32,992 bases of DNA, from assembly GCA_046259385.1 (NCBI GenBank), contig JBJYWI010000069.1:1-32992 (forward strand). Direction: 5' to 3'. A program made the translations under genes and the position numbers. Every line of letters begins with the position of its first letter. Within the stretch, counting starts at the first letter, position 1. The DNA comes from CAVWDI01 sp046259385. GTDB taxonomy: Bacteria > Chloroflexota > Anaerolineae > Anaerolineales > UBA4823. Below are positions 17,407-25,256 of this stretch, piece by piece. Below the pieces are notes generated by a model. It made no database searches, had not been told where the DNA came from, and saw only the letters and a program-made list of their open reading frames with translations.

Positions 17407-18348
17407 CTACGAAAATAGGCTTGACAGCATTTCCTGAATTGATTGTAGAAAATCCAGGATTATAGATGAAATAGATTCATCATTTTGAGAACTATCGGTC
17501 GATTCAGATGGAGCTTGATCCTGGATATTTACAGTAACCCCTGCAGCCTTTTTGGGAGGTCCGGAATATTCGATGGTAGGAATTTCATTTACCAGGTTGG
17601 ACGCTTTTTTCTTAATTGTTGCGGTGATGGTGGGGATAATTTCAACTTTTTCTATAACTGTTGGTGGAGAAGTTTCCGTAATTACGTATGTAGCTGGAGT
17701 AATTGTTGCTGGAATACCTGGTGCGGATGTACTGGTTGGCAGGTGCAGTTGGGTGGGTGTAGGGGTCCCTGTTATAGAGTGCAATAATGTGTTTGTCGGG
17801 GAGGGGGGTTTTTGTGTCGGAGGGACAAAAGTTGGTTTGCGGGTTTTGGTTGGTTTATTATTATCAGGCTGCCAATTCGTTGTTGGAATTGCGCTGGATT
17901 CGCATATTTCTTCGTAACTGATGATAGGTGGGGGAGATTGACCGTTTCCCCAAACCCATCCATCAACATCACCATTCTTTATCTCGTAATATCCTGTACC
18001 TAGTAGTGAATATTCCCATTCTGTACTATTGAAATGCCAGTATGACCAGTAATTTGGTCTCTGGCACAACAAACAGCTGTCGTCTGGGGGGCAACCAGTA
18101 CCTTCGATATTACATACAGCCAATCCTTCACCAGAGAAATTTACTCCAATATTCAGATTTGATTTTTTTAATAAATCGTAACCTGAGATTGTATCCTCCT
18201 CAAAAGAAATGCAAAATGTTCGTATCTCTCCATCACTAAACCTGACAATTAATCCTGCTCTATTAAGTGTTTGAGCTTCTGAAATTGAAATATGTAGCAA
18301 ACCTAATAGTAAAGTAAAAATCGTAATTATTATTGTATTTTTGCTCAT
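17407..18348 (-). CDS. Secreted DUF4430 protein with long Pro/Thr-rich linker
   Basis: A 313-residue exported protein. A signal peptide (about 1-25, cleavage near ISEA) is followed by a DUF4430 domain (about 30-145). The domain has the cysteine pattern AVC-IEG-GCP plus Cys92 and Cys95, then YWSYWHF and GDVDGWVWG. DUF4430 corresponds to the C-terminal beta domain of intrinsic factor and transcobalamin. A low-complexity Pro/Thr/Ser region (about 155-250) follows, probably a wall-spanning linker, and the tail (about 293-313) is amphipathic with no clear membrane anchor. It lies between the barrel protein and the ECF genes in a cobalamin-riboswitch operon, so a corrinoid-capturing surface protein is the best reading. 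It shares its cysteine pattern with the protein at 19801-20301. Confidence 0.85.
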   Translation of the reverse strand: MSKNTIIITIFTLLLGLLHISISEAQTLNRAGLIVRFSDGEIRTFCISFEEDTISGYDLLKKSNLNIGVNFSGEGLAVCNIEGTGCPPDDSCLLCQRPNYWSYWHFNSTEWEYSLLGTGYYEIKNGDVDGWVWGNGQSPPPIISYEEICESSAIPTTNWQPDNNKPTKTRKPTFVPPTQKPPSPTNTLLHSITGTPTPTQLHLPTSTSAPGIPATITPATYVITETSPPTVIEKVEIIPTITATIKKKASNLVNEIPTIEYSGPPKKAAGVTVNIQDQAPSESTDSSQNDESISSIILDFLQSIQEMLSSLFS

Positions 18349-18411
18349 TTCAAATCAAGGAAATCCATATATAGTAAATTTTTTGTATAAGCATTTATAT
18401 AAACGTCTCCG

Positions 18412-19413
18412 TTACTGTACGATAACAGGCAAGTACCTTATTGGGCATAATGCAAGATCATCTTTTTGTAATGGAAAGAATTTGCCATTGAGTGCAGTGA
18501 TTGCCTGTTGAGTTGCGCTGAGCAGCCCGAATTGAGCGTCAGGCTGCCATTCAAAACTACCGTCAGAAAGCTGCATACCTAACAAATAGCTTATCGGGTT
18601 TGTGCTATTTATCACCCATCTGCCTACAGTTGGGTCTTCCCCTGCCGCAAGAATTGCCTGTACTGCATATGCTGTAGAATTTGTGTCGCTATCGGTACCA
18701 TAAATGGATATTGGGTCATAGGTAAAACCACCATCCGTGTTTTGCGCAGATTTGAGGTAATTAAGACCACTGATGACTTCTGTTGTCACCGAAGTTTCAC
18801 CCGATGCAAGCAGCGCCTGGATTGCAACAGCAGTAGTGTTTGTATCGGAGCCAAAGCCATCGCTAAATTCCCAGCCACCATCCGACTGCATCTTACCTCT
18901 TAAATGGGTTATCGCCGCGCTAGGAATTGTGTTACTCAACGCTGCTTCTCCAAGAATCGCAAAAGCTTGATTAATGCTGTCAACATCATAAATCCCTGAG
19001 GTAGGGCTGTAAAAATCGCTGGGTTTGAATGCAGCATAAGGCCAGCAACCATCAGCAGCGACCAATCCCATTGCTAACTTGCCGGATTCACCAGCCGTAA
19101 GGTTAGCGTAATTGTCGCCGTTAACCAGCCAGTAATCCATAAGCGAACGACCATTTGGGTCAAATTTCCAACTGGATGCAGCTAAATTTGATGACCCTAT
19201 GGATAAAGTTGTTTCTACTGTGGAGGAACCACTGCCATAACCACCCGTTTCGGTTATCTGCTGGGTGAGCAGCCAATCCAATGCTTCATCCACCGCAGTT
19301 TCAACAGGACTTTCAAGATAGGTTAATTTTGCCTGGGTTTTTATAGTTCCTAATAAGAGCGTTGCAGAAAAAATTCCTAGGATACTGGAAAAAGCAAAGT
19401 ACTTAAATTTCAT
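18412..19413 (-). CDS. Secreted alpha/alpha-barrel (prenyltransferase/cyclase-repeat) protein, intrinsic-factor-like
   Basis: A 333-residue exported protein with a signal peptide (about 1-28). It has repeated helical pairs marked by Gln-Asp-Gly-Gly-like motifs: GGYG near 57, MQSDGGWEF near 181, AQNTDGGFTYD near 223 and MQLSDGSFEW near 281. This is the alpha6/alpha6 barrel of the squalene-cyclase/prenyltransferase repeat superfamily. That fold also forms the cobalamin-binding N-terminal domain of intrinsic factor and transcobalamin. The acidic DXDD-type cyclase motif is absent, and export to the surface argues against a terpene enzyme. The binding site AAGGAGGTG is near perfect. It is the first gene after the cobalamin riboswitch and terminator, and the DUF4430 gene follows 63 bases later. 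It ends in YLPVIVQ, similar to tails common on secreted Anaerolineae proteins. Confidence 0.87.
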   Translation of the reverse strand: MKFKYFAFSSILGIFSATLLLGTIKTQAKLTYLESPVETAVDEALDWLLTQQITETGGYGSGSSTVETTLSIGSSNLAASSWKFDPNGRSLMDYWLVNGDNYANLTAGESGKLAMGLVAADGCWPYAAFKPSDFYSPTSGIYDVDSINQAFAILGEAALSNTIPSAAITHLRGKMQSDGGWEFSDGFGSDTNTTAVAIQALLASGETSVTTEVISGLNYLKSAQNTDGGFTYDPISIYGTDSDTNSTAYAVQAILAAGEDPTVGRWVINSTNPISYLLGMQLSDGSFEWQPDAQFGLLSATQQAITALNGKFFPLQKDDLALCPIRYLPVIVQ

Positions 19414-19482
19414 TTTTTCACCTCCTTGATGTGATTAGAGAGGATAGGTTGGTAATCAGGGAGGCTTGTATGAAAAATAAAT

Positions 19483-19502
19483 CCCGCCCTTTTTTGGGCG
19501 GG
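19483..19502 (-). terminator. Intrinsic terminator of the cobalamin riboswitch
   Basis: On the minus strand CCCGCCC, a six-A loop and GGGCGGG form a perfect 7-bp GC stem, followed by ATTTATTTTT. It stands between the riboswitch and the first gene (ATG 19413), so it is an attenuator rather than an end-of-operon terminator. Confidence 0.93.
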
Positions 19503-19558
19503 AGGCTAAAATGCTGAATTTGGGGTTGTGGAGTTGGCTTCCACATGCCCGGCCTCCC
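19500..19558 (-). promoter_or_regulatory. Candidate antiterminator helix
   Basis: On the minus strand GGGAGGC (19558-19552) can pair with GCCTCCC (19506-19500), which includes part of the 5' arm of the terminator stem. Pairing would prevent terminator formation. Between the two lies a small hairpin (GTGGA...TCCAC). This is the expected expression-platform switch: without ligand the helix forms and transcription continues. It is drawn by eye, not folded. Confidence 0.6.
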
Positions 19559-19584
19559 TTACCTCGAGAGAGATTACGAGCTAG

Positions 19585-19725
19585 GCTCAGGCGGGAATTC
19601 GGGCTTCACATGGATTGTGTTACCGCTGCGGGACAGCACCAGACTAACATTGATCAATCAATGGTTACTGGTTTTCCCCATTATGCGCCACGCGTCCGGG
19701 CGACTGGCGCACCTTAACCTGCTTG
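19585..19725 (-). promoter_or_regulatory. Cobalamin riboswitch (aptamer)
   Basis: The minus strand carries the adenosylcobalamin-type aptamer landmarks in order. First is a paired arm TGCGCCA/TGGCGCA (19711-19705 with 19690-19684). Next come ATAATGGGGAA (near 19676) and CTGTCCCGCAGCGGTAA (about 19635-19620). Last is a B12-box variant, AAGCCCGAATTCCCGCCTG (about 19606-19588). The outer P1 stem may be CAGG/CCTG. A terminator and the barrel-protein gene follow, so corrinoid binding should switch the operon off. The aptamer has an unusual inserted hairpin at 19648-19663, described under findings. Confidence 0.93.
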
Positions 19726-19739
19726 TGATAATTTTCTCT

Positions 19740-19768
19740 AATTTATCACCAAGCTTGCTATCTGTCAA
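19740..19768 (-). promoter_or_regulatory. Sigma70-type promoter of the corrinoid-uptake operon
   Basis: On the minus strand, a perfect TTGACA (19768-19763), a 17-base spacer and TAAATT (19745-19740). Transcription would start about 7 bases downstream, just ahead of the riboswitch. Confidence 0.8.
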
Positions 19769-19800
19769 TAAATACTGGATACTCTCCGCAGAAGAAGGGC

Positions 19801-20301
19801 TTATTCGTTAGGCAGTATTTCATCCGCGGGCGGCAGGCTGTAAGACGCGAATTCGCCCCAGCGCCATCCTTCAACCGCACCGGCTTCGATCCGGGTTTCG
19901 GTTGCCCCGACCTGGTAGTCCAACCATTCCGTTCCATCCCAGTATTGGTAGTTCCAAAAGGTATCCTCATCACAGAAACAGTCATTCGAAGGGCAACCAA
20001 CCCCCTCAATCGCGCATACTGCAAAGAAGCCATCTCCGAAATCGTTGGCGGAAATTTCTAACCCGGTTTGCTTGAGCACCTCGAATCCACTAGCAGGTTC
20101 CTCCAATTGAACCTCCTCAACTCGGTATTCTTCAGGGCTGAACTGGATAACAATGTAAACAGGCGTACCCTGGCGTCCACCTTCAGAGACATCATTACTC
20201 GCTTCAGAACCATGTGCGGGTTTTGAATATACTATAAATATGATAAGAGTGATATTGATTAGGGAAATCATAGCTGGAATAATCAGATTTGTTTTACGCA
20301 T
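19801..20301 (-). CDS. Second secreted DUF4430 protein
   Basis: A 166-residue protein with an N-terminal hydrophobic segment (about 7-25; signal peptide or anchor) and one DUF4430 domain (about 46-150). It has AVCAIEGVGCP, Cys108 and Cys110, a WNYQYWDG segment, and GAVEGWRWG. The cysteine pattern matches the DUF4430 protein at 17407-18348, but the Pro/Thr linker is missing. GGAG lies about 7 bases before the ATG. It ends upstream of the riboswitch promoter, so it is not under that riboswitch. It lies 44 bases after a small membrane-protein gene on the same strand and may be read from that side. A corrinoid-binding role is inferred from the shared domain and proximity. Confidence 0.82.
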   Translation of the reverse strand: MRKTNLIIPAMISLINITLIIFIVYSKPAHGSEASNDVSEGGRQGTPVYIVIQFSPEEYRVEEVQLEEPASGFEVLKQTGLEISANDFGDGFFAVCAIEGVGCPSNDCFCDEDTFWNYQYWDGTEWLDYQVGATETRIEAGAVEGWRWGEFASYSLPPADEILPNE

Positions 20302-20345
20302 AGATAGCTCCAGTTGGCTGAAGAGTAAGTGACCTTTGGCTTTAT

Positions 20346-20858
20346 TTACATTTTTAGTTGGCGGTTAATAGCTTTTACAAGTCCATTTGTATCCTGGGAT
20401 CCGAGCAGCATTTTATCTCCGTTTTTTAGGCTAATTTCGATAAAATCTTTTCCATTAATATTAAAAATCTGGGGCATACCGCGCCCGGTATGGATATCTA
20501 GAAAGCTGCGGTTCTCCGGGTGGATCTCTTCGATAGTGCTTACTGATTTTATATCTGAAAATTTAAAAAATTGATTGGAAAAAGGGCGAAAATTGATTTG
20601 TAGTCCCTCCGGATACACAACGGTCGCCAGATTGGCAGTGTATAAAAGATATGGAATTAACAATCCAAATAGCAACCAGAGTAAGACTGAGACCCAAACT
20701 GGAATAGGATCGTTTATAAGCGAGTTTTTTAATAGGATTGATGTCAGAAAGTTATACCAGGAAAAACCCGCGGCAGCCATCAACAATAATAAGACCCAAC
20801 GCTGGCGAAAATACTGTATTTCCCGAAATAAAATATTATTACCGGGTTTAGTATTCAT
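20346..20858 (-). CDS. Small membrane protein with two helices and a C-terminal PH-like domain
   Basis: A 170-residue protein. FREIQYFRQRW is followed by two hydrophobic helices (about 21-45 and 53-75). A soluble beta-rich domain follows with the pattern YPEGLQINFRPF, FFKFSDIKSV and KNGDKMLLGSQDTNGLVKAI. This layout resembles uncharacterised DUF6141-type and bacterial PH-domain membrane proteins. The ATG overlaps the end of the uridine-kinase-like gene by 11 bases, so it is the last gene coupled to the metal operon. I cannot assign a function. Confidence 0.7.
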   Translation of the reverse strand: MNTKPGNNILFREIQYFRQRWVLLLLMAAAGFSWYNFLTSILLKNSLINDPIPVWVSVLLWLLFGLLIPYLLYTANLATVVYPEGLQINFRPFSNQFFKFSDIKSVSTIEEIHPENRSFLDIHTGRGMPQIFNINGKDFIEISLKNGDKMLLGSQDTNGLVKAINRQLKM

Positions 20859-22188
20859 AGATGGAACCGCCGATAAACTCGCGGATCACAGAATCAGGAG
20901 GAACGATTGAATCACTTTCCAGGGGGACGATTTCTTCCAGAACCTGGTAAATCCGTTTCGAGCGGGTAAAAGCATCCGTTCGAAGCGGGTCGTTTTCGTA
21001 TTCTACTAACCAGGTCTTAAAATTTCCAAATAGTTTAGGTTTATAAATCGAAAGTTCGTAAGGCATACCGCTATTGATTATGTAATTTGCCTGGTTGATG
21101 TTGGGTATGATATGCCTCATTTCGCTAGAACGAACATAATGCCAGTGAAGCAACGTTCTGGTAGGGTCATACGCCCGGTATGCTGCATCGCGTAGCATCC
21201 TGCGCATTAAACGGATATCAGTCCAGCGCACATATTTTCCTTGGGATGATTTCATCTGGAGCAGTGGCTCAAGGTAAACCTTGAATTTATTTTCATCCGG
21301 TACACTTACAGTCATGGCTTCATATAGTCCATGCAGGCTGTCTATCAGGATTATCTCATCCGGTTTTATTTTGAGAGGCGTTTGCTCATTGTGGCGTTTA
21401 CCGGTTTTAAAGTCGTAATAGGGAATTTTCACTTCCTTGCCTTTTACCAGCATTTCAAGATGTTTATTAATTAGAGCGATGTCCAGGGCTTGCGGCGTTT
21501 CGAAATCATAATCCCCAAATTCGTCTTTTGGATGCATTTCCAAGTCGTAAAAATAATTGTCTACGTTCAATGTGACCAGTTTTAAGCCAGCATGCTGGAG
21601 GCGTTGGGAAATTTTTATGGTCGTGGTGGTTTTTCCGGATGATGAAGGACCCGTGATGATAACGATTTTTAGCCTGTCACAGCACTGGAGCAGGGATTCA
21701 ACCGCATTCTCCACATCGATGTTGTATGCCTCTTCTGCTTCAGCTACAATCAGATCGATTTCGCCTTTCTGAACCCGATGGTTGTAACCCTCGATGGTGT
21801 CGACTCCATGCGCAGCTGACCAATCCAATACCTGCCAGAGTTTAGGCCAGGGTATATTAGGCGAAGGGCTTAACGCCTGGGCAGCCCTTTCCTGACGCCT
21901 TCTGGCTCTCTCCTCCCGGTAAAGGACATAAGCTTTGGCGACTTTTGCATGTCCGTTTTCGATCAGGACTTTTTCCACAAAATCCTGGATTTCCTCCACC
22001 GTAGGAACATGATCTCCAGGGATACGGGTTTCCAGCATTTCTACAACCTGCTGACTCAGGTTTTCTGCGGTTTCCCGGTCACGCCCACCTACAGCCACTG
22101 CTGCCCGGTAAATTGCGTTAGTGATCCGTTCCTGGTTAAAAGGTACAACTGCACCGCTTCTTTTCTTTACAAATTGAATTCTTGACAT
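20848..22188 (-). CDS. ATP-cone domain fused to uridine-kinase-like P-loop kinase
   Basis: A 446-residue protein. An ATP-cone (about 3-95: VKKRSGAVVPFNQERITNAIYRA, then VEEIQDFVEKVLIENGHAKVAKAYVLYRE) is the nucleotide-sensing module known from ribonucleotide reductase and NrdR. It is joined to a uridine-kinase/phosphoribulokinase-like domain with P-loop GPSSSGKTTTT at about 180 and the DNYFYDLEMHPKDEFGDYDFETP block that contacts the nucleoside. It probably phosphorylates a nucleoside such as uridine and may be gated by ATP/dATP through the cone; that control is inference. It begins 5 bases after the soluble DtxR stop. The link to the metal genes is positional only. Confidence 0.88.
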   Translation of the reverse strand: MSRIQFVKKRSGAVVPFNQERITNAIYRAAVAVGGRDRETAENLSQQVVEMLETRIPGDHVPTVEEIQDFVEKVLIENGHAKVAKAYVLYREERARRRQERAAQALSPSPNIPWPKLWQVLDWSAAHGVDTIEGYNHRVQKGEIDLIVAEAEEAYNIDVENAVESLLQCCDRLKIVIITGPSSSGKTTTTIKISQRLQHAGLKLVTLNVDNYFYDLEMHPKDEFGDYDFETPQALDIALINKHLEMLVKGKEVKIPYYDFKTGKRHNEQTPLKIKPDEIILIDSLHGLYEAMTVSVPDENKFKVYLEPLLQMKSSQGKYVRWTDIRLMRRMLRDAAYRAYDPTRTLLHWHYVRSSEMRHIIPNINQANYIINSGMPYELSIYKPKLFGNFKTWLVEYENDPLRTDAFTRSKRIYQVLEEIVPLESDSIVPPDSVIREFIGGSIYEY

Positions 22189-22193
22189 ATTGT

Positions 22194-22904
22194 TCAGGAG
22201 TTCAGCTCGATAAAAATTTCTTGGGTAATCCGCCGCCCAAGTATAATATTTGCCTTTCTACCTGGGACTTTAACAGTCAGGTTGTCATCCAGTTTGGAAT
22301 AATCGATGATATCTATTCTCACTCCTGGAATTATACCTAAACCCTGCAAATATCTTAGCAACTCAGGATCTTCATCTCGAACCTGCATAACAATACCACT
22401 CTGTCCGGGACGCAGGTCAGATAAACATGTGAGCAGTTTAACTGGCATTTCAAGATCTTTATTTGGGATCGGATCACCGTGGGGATCATAGGATGGATAG
22501 CCAAGAGCTTTCTCTATGCGTTGTTCGAACTCTTCGGATATCACATGCTCCAACTGATCCGCTTCCTCATGCACTTCATCCCAATCGTAATCCAGAACTT
22601 GATGCAGGAACACCTCCAGCAAACGGTGATTGCGGATGATTTCAAGCGCGATTCTATTGCCTTCCGGTGTCAATACCACCCCGCGATGCTTCTGGTATTC
22701 GATCAATGGGGGATTGATTTCATCCAGCTTTTTCATCATCCCTGTTACAGATGCTGGGGAGACCTTCAGCATCTGAGCGATTTTTTTTGTGCTGGCGCGA
22801 TCGTAAATGGTTGTGATCTGGTATATTGTCTTCAAATAATCTTCAACTGAGTGGGTGATGCCATGAATTGTCGCTTGCTCATTCATATAGATTTTCCATT
22901 TCAT
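22194..22904 (-). CDS. DtxR/MntR-family metal-dependent repressor (soluble)
   Basis: A 236-residue three-domain regulator. It has a winged helix (about 18-80: VEDYLKTIYQI, then STKKIAQMLKVSPASVTGMMKKL), a metal-binding dimerisation domain (about 85-155, with NHRLLEVFLHQVLDYDWDEVHEEADQLEHVISEE and the signature GYPSYDPHGDPIP), and a C-terminal SH3/FeoA-like domain (about 165-236). The metal, Fe or Mn, is not certain. Its place after split FeoB favours iron. ATG 22904 and ATG 22886 are both possible starts, and neither has a strong binding site. It would probably bind the palindrome at 26363-26378. Confidence 0.92.
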   Translation of the reverse strand: MKWKIYMNEQATIHGITHSVEDYLKTIYQITTIYDRASTKKIAQMLKVSPASVTGMMKKLDEINPPLIEYQKHRGVVLTPEGNRIALEIIRNHRLLEVFLHQVLDYDWDEVHEEADQLEHVISEEFEQRIEKALGYPSYDPHGDPIPNKDLEMPVKLLTCLSDLRPGQSGIVMQVRDEDPELLRYLQGLGIIPGVRIDIIDYSKLDDNLTVKVPGRKANIILGRRITQEIFIELNS

Positions 22905-22944
22905 ACATCCTGCTTGTAATATCTATCTTATGGCTTTGCGGATT

Positions 22945-24384
22945 TTATATATTGACGATTATTTCAATGACCCGCCAGATTTGAGCAACAAAAAATGTAA
23001 CAATAAATCCCATAACGAGCGGCAGCAGGGCTGCTACAGCTGTCCATTTTTTACTGCCGGATTCTTTATACATCGTATAAAGAGTTGTACTGCATGGGTT
23101 GTGTATCAGGCTGAACAGCATCAGGTTAACAGCCGTCAGCAATGTCCAACCGCCAGCAACAAGTATCGACCTGGTGACATTTTCGTTTGCTTCAAACATA
23201 ACACCTGATCCGGGTCCAACATCAGCTCCAAGAACCAACACTGTCAGCATCAACACAGTTGGAATAACAATCTCATTTGCTGGAATGGCTATGATGTATG
23301 CCAGCAGTATCACACCATTTAATCCAATCAATATCCCGACCGGATTAAGAAAGTTAATTATGTATTCCGCCAGGCTGGTGCTGTTTATGGTGATGTTCGC
23401 GACAAGCCAGATTAAAGCTCCTGCAGGTGCGGCGAATACGACTGCGCGCCAGAGAACAAAAAGGGTGCGGTCTATAACCGAAGTGTAAATCGTTTGGATG
23501 ATTCTAGGAGGGCGATAGGGAGGCAGCTCTAGACTGAAGGTTGAAACCTCACCCTTCAAAACAGTACGTGAGAGAGCCCAGGACACGACGAATGAGAGAA
23601 TAATGCCCAGCAAAGCAATTGTCAAAACGGCAGCCGCGGATATAAAACCAGCCAGGTAGGATGGTACAAGCGCACCGATAAAGAGAGTTGCGACCAGGAT
23701 TTGAGTTGGCCAGCGACCATTGCAAAGGGCAAAATTATTGGTGATCATTGCGATTAACCGCTCGCGTGGACTATCGATAATACGGGTTGATATCATCCCG
23801 GCGGCATTACACCCAAATCCCATCATCATAGTAAGAGACTGCTTGCCATGCGCGCCGCTTTTCTTAAAGACCTTATCGAGGTTAAACGCGACCCTGGGCA
23901 GGTATCCGAAGTCCTCTAATAATGTAAATAACGGGAAAAATATCGCCATTGGCGGCAGCATTACGCTTACCACCCAGGCTGTCGCAAGATATATCCCATC
24001 GATTAACAGTCCGCTCAACCACCAGGGAAGGTTTATTATGTGTGCAAATTCAAGCAGTTTGGGATATACCCTGCCCATCAAAACTTCTGCGATCATCTGG
24101 GAAGGGATATTCGCTCCTATGATCGTAATCCAGAATACCAGTGCAAATAACAGAAGCATAAGCGGAAAACCCCAGATTCTGCTGGTAACAATCCTGTCGA
24201 TAGTCCTATCCAGATCAAAGCGCGGTTTTTCCCCGGGACGGGTGACAGCCCGGTCGGCGATTTTAGCCGCTTCTGTAAACGTTGTTTCCATGATTTTTTC
24301 ATGGAATTCGCCGCCTATTTTCCAGCGCAAATCCTGCGCAGTCGATAAAATATCATCAACCGTTATCTGAGCGGATTCATTCAT
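22945..24384 (-). CDS. feoB: Ferrous iron transporter FeoB, membrane part (split gene)
   Basis: A 479-residue membrane part of FeoB with a helical linker (about 1-70) and about eight membrane helices containing both Gate domains. The pore motif region is MMGFGCNAAGMISTRIIDSPRERL followed by NNFALCNGRWPTQ. That is close to the GFGCN...PRERL segment of full-length FeoB. There is no GTPase domain in this chain; it is encoded by the preceding gene, whose stop overlaps this ATG by 4 bases (ATGA). The two chains probably assemble into one Fe(II) importer. A break caused by sequencing error is unlikely, because both ends are clean and the junction is a normal start/stop overlap. Confidence 0.9.
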   Translation of the reverse strand: MNESAQITVDDILSTAQDLRWKIGGEFHEKIMETTFTEAAKIADRAVTRPGEKPRFDLDRTIDRIVTSRIWGFPLMLLLFALVFWITIIGANIPSQMIAEVLMGRVYPKLLEFAHIINLPWWLSGLLIDGIYLATAWVVSVMLPPMAIFFPLFTLLEDFGYLPRVAFNLDKVFKKSGAHGKQSLTMMMGFGCNAAGMISTRIIDSPRERLIAMITNNFALCNGRWPTQILVATLFIGALVPSYLAGFISAAAVLTIALLGIILSFVVSWALSRTVLKGEVSTFSLELPPYRPPRIIQTIYTSVIDRTLFVLWRAVVFAAPAGALIWLVANITINSTSLAEYIINFLNPVGILIGLNGVILLAYIIAIPANEIVIPTVLMLTVLVLGADVGPGSGVMFEANENVTRSILVAGGWTLLTAVNLMLFSLIHNPCSTTLYTMYKESGSKKWTAVAALLPLVMGFIVTFFVAQIWRVIEIIVNI

Positions 24385-25256
24385 GATACTGGCTCCAATT
24401 CAATTTCAATCTGTTGACTTTCCGCCACTGCTGGGGCTCTCTCCAGGTTTCCAAGCTCTCCTTTATAGAGCGCATCCATGATACGCTCATCGCCGTCCAG
24501 CAGCCGCTGGGCAACCCAGCGTGTGTTAGGAAGACCGGGGTATACCTTGGCGATTTTTTCTGCCAGCAAATCGATTGGTTTTCTTAATTCCGCCGGTTCG
24601 CTAGAAATCCGGTGGGGTTTGGTCACAAATTCCCCGGTTGCGACATCATTAATTGCTTTTACTAGGTCGCCCAGCCCTTCTTTGTACCGTGCTGAGGTAG
24701 GAATTACCGGCACGCCAAGGTCACGAGCAAGTCGGCGCTGGTCAATTTCTATTCCATGGCGTTTTGCTTCATCCATCAAGTTTAAACAAATAACAACCCG
24801 GTCTGTAATCTGCATAACCTGCAGGGCGAGATTTAGATTTCGCTCGAGTTGGATTGCATCCACTATAACGACCGTCACATCAGGCTGCCCGAAAAGGATG
24901 AAATCTCTGGCGATTTCCTCATCGATGCTGGTTGCCAGAAGCGAATATGTGCCCGGAAGGTCGACAAGTTTAAATTTATAACTGCCGTATTCAAAACCAC
25001 CTTCCGCCCGTGATACAGTCTTTCCAGGCCAGTTTCCGGTATGCTGGCGCAGACCTGTCAGGGCGTTAAATACAGTGCTTTTACCAACATTGGGGTTGCC
25101 CGCCAGGGCAATGACAAAATCCCAATCCCCCATATCCACACCTAATTTTTTCAGATTCGCGGCGTTATGAACAGGGCAGCTTGCACAATCCGCTGTTAGT
25201 CCCTTTGTTTCGAATTTTAATTTTTTAGTGTTTGGATTTTGAGATGAGGTGTTCAT
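24381..25256 (-). CDS. feoB: FeoB GTPase domain (split gene)
   Basis: A 291-residue cytosolic G domain of FeoB. G1 GNPNVGKST (53-61), G3 DLPGTYSL, G4 NLMD and G5 SA (in PTSARYKEGLGDL) are all present, followed by the helical guanine-dissociation-inhibitor region (about 215-270). A short N-terminal extension carries CASCPVHNA (Cys24, Cys27), a CxxC that could sense or hold metal; this is inference. The chain ends before the membrane part, which starts in the overlapping gene. Its own ATG overlaps the stop of the DtxR-FeoA fusion by 4 bases, so all three are translationally coupled. Confidence 0.92.
   Translation of the reverse strand: MNTSSQNPNTKKLKFETKGLTADCASCPVHNAANLKKLGVDMGDWDFVIALAGNPNVGKSTVFNALTGLRQHTGNWPGKTVSRAEGGFEYGSYKFKLVDLPGTYSLLATSIDEEIARDFILFGQPDVTVVIVDAIQLERNLNLALQVMQITDRVVICLNLMDEAKRHGIEIDQRRLARDLGVPVIPTSARYKEGLGDLVKAINDVATGEFVTKPHRISSEPAELRKPIDLLAEKIAKVYPGLPNTRWVAQRLLDGDERIMDALYKGELGNLERAPAVAESQQIEIELEPVS

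Noticed and set aside
18412..19413. Barrel protein as a terpene cyclase or prenyltransferase enzyme
   Set aside because: Signal peptide, no DXDD-type acid motif, and a cobalamin riboswitch context all argue for a binding protein.
23720..24370. 216-residue open frame opposite the FeoB membrane gene
   Set aside because: Antisense shadow of hydrophobic coding; no family resemblance and no start signal.
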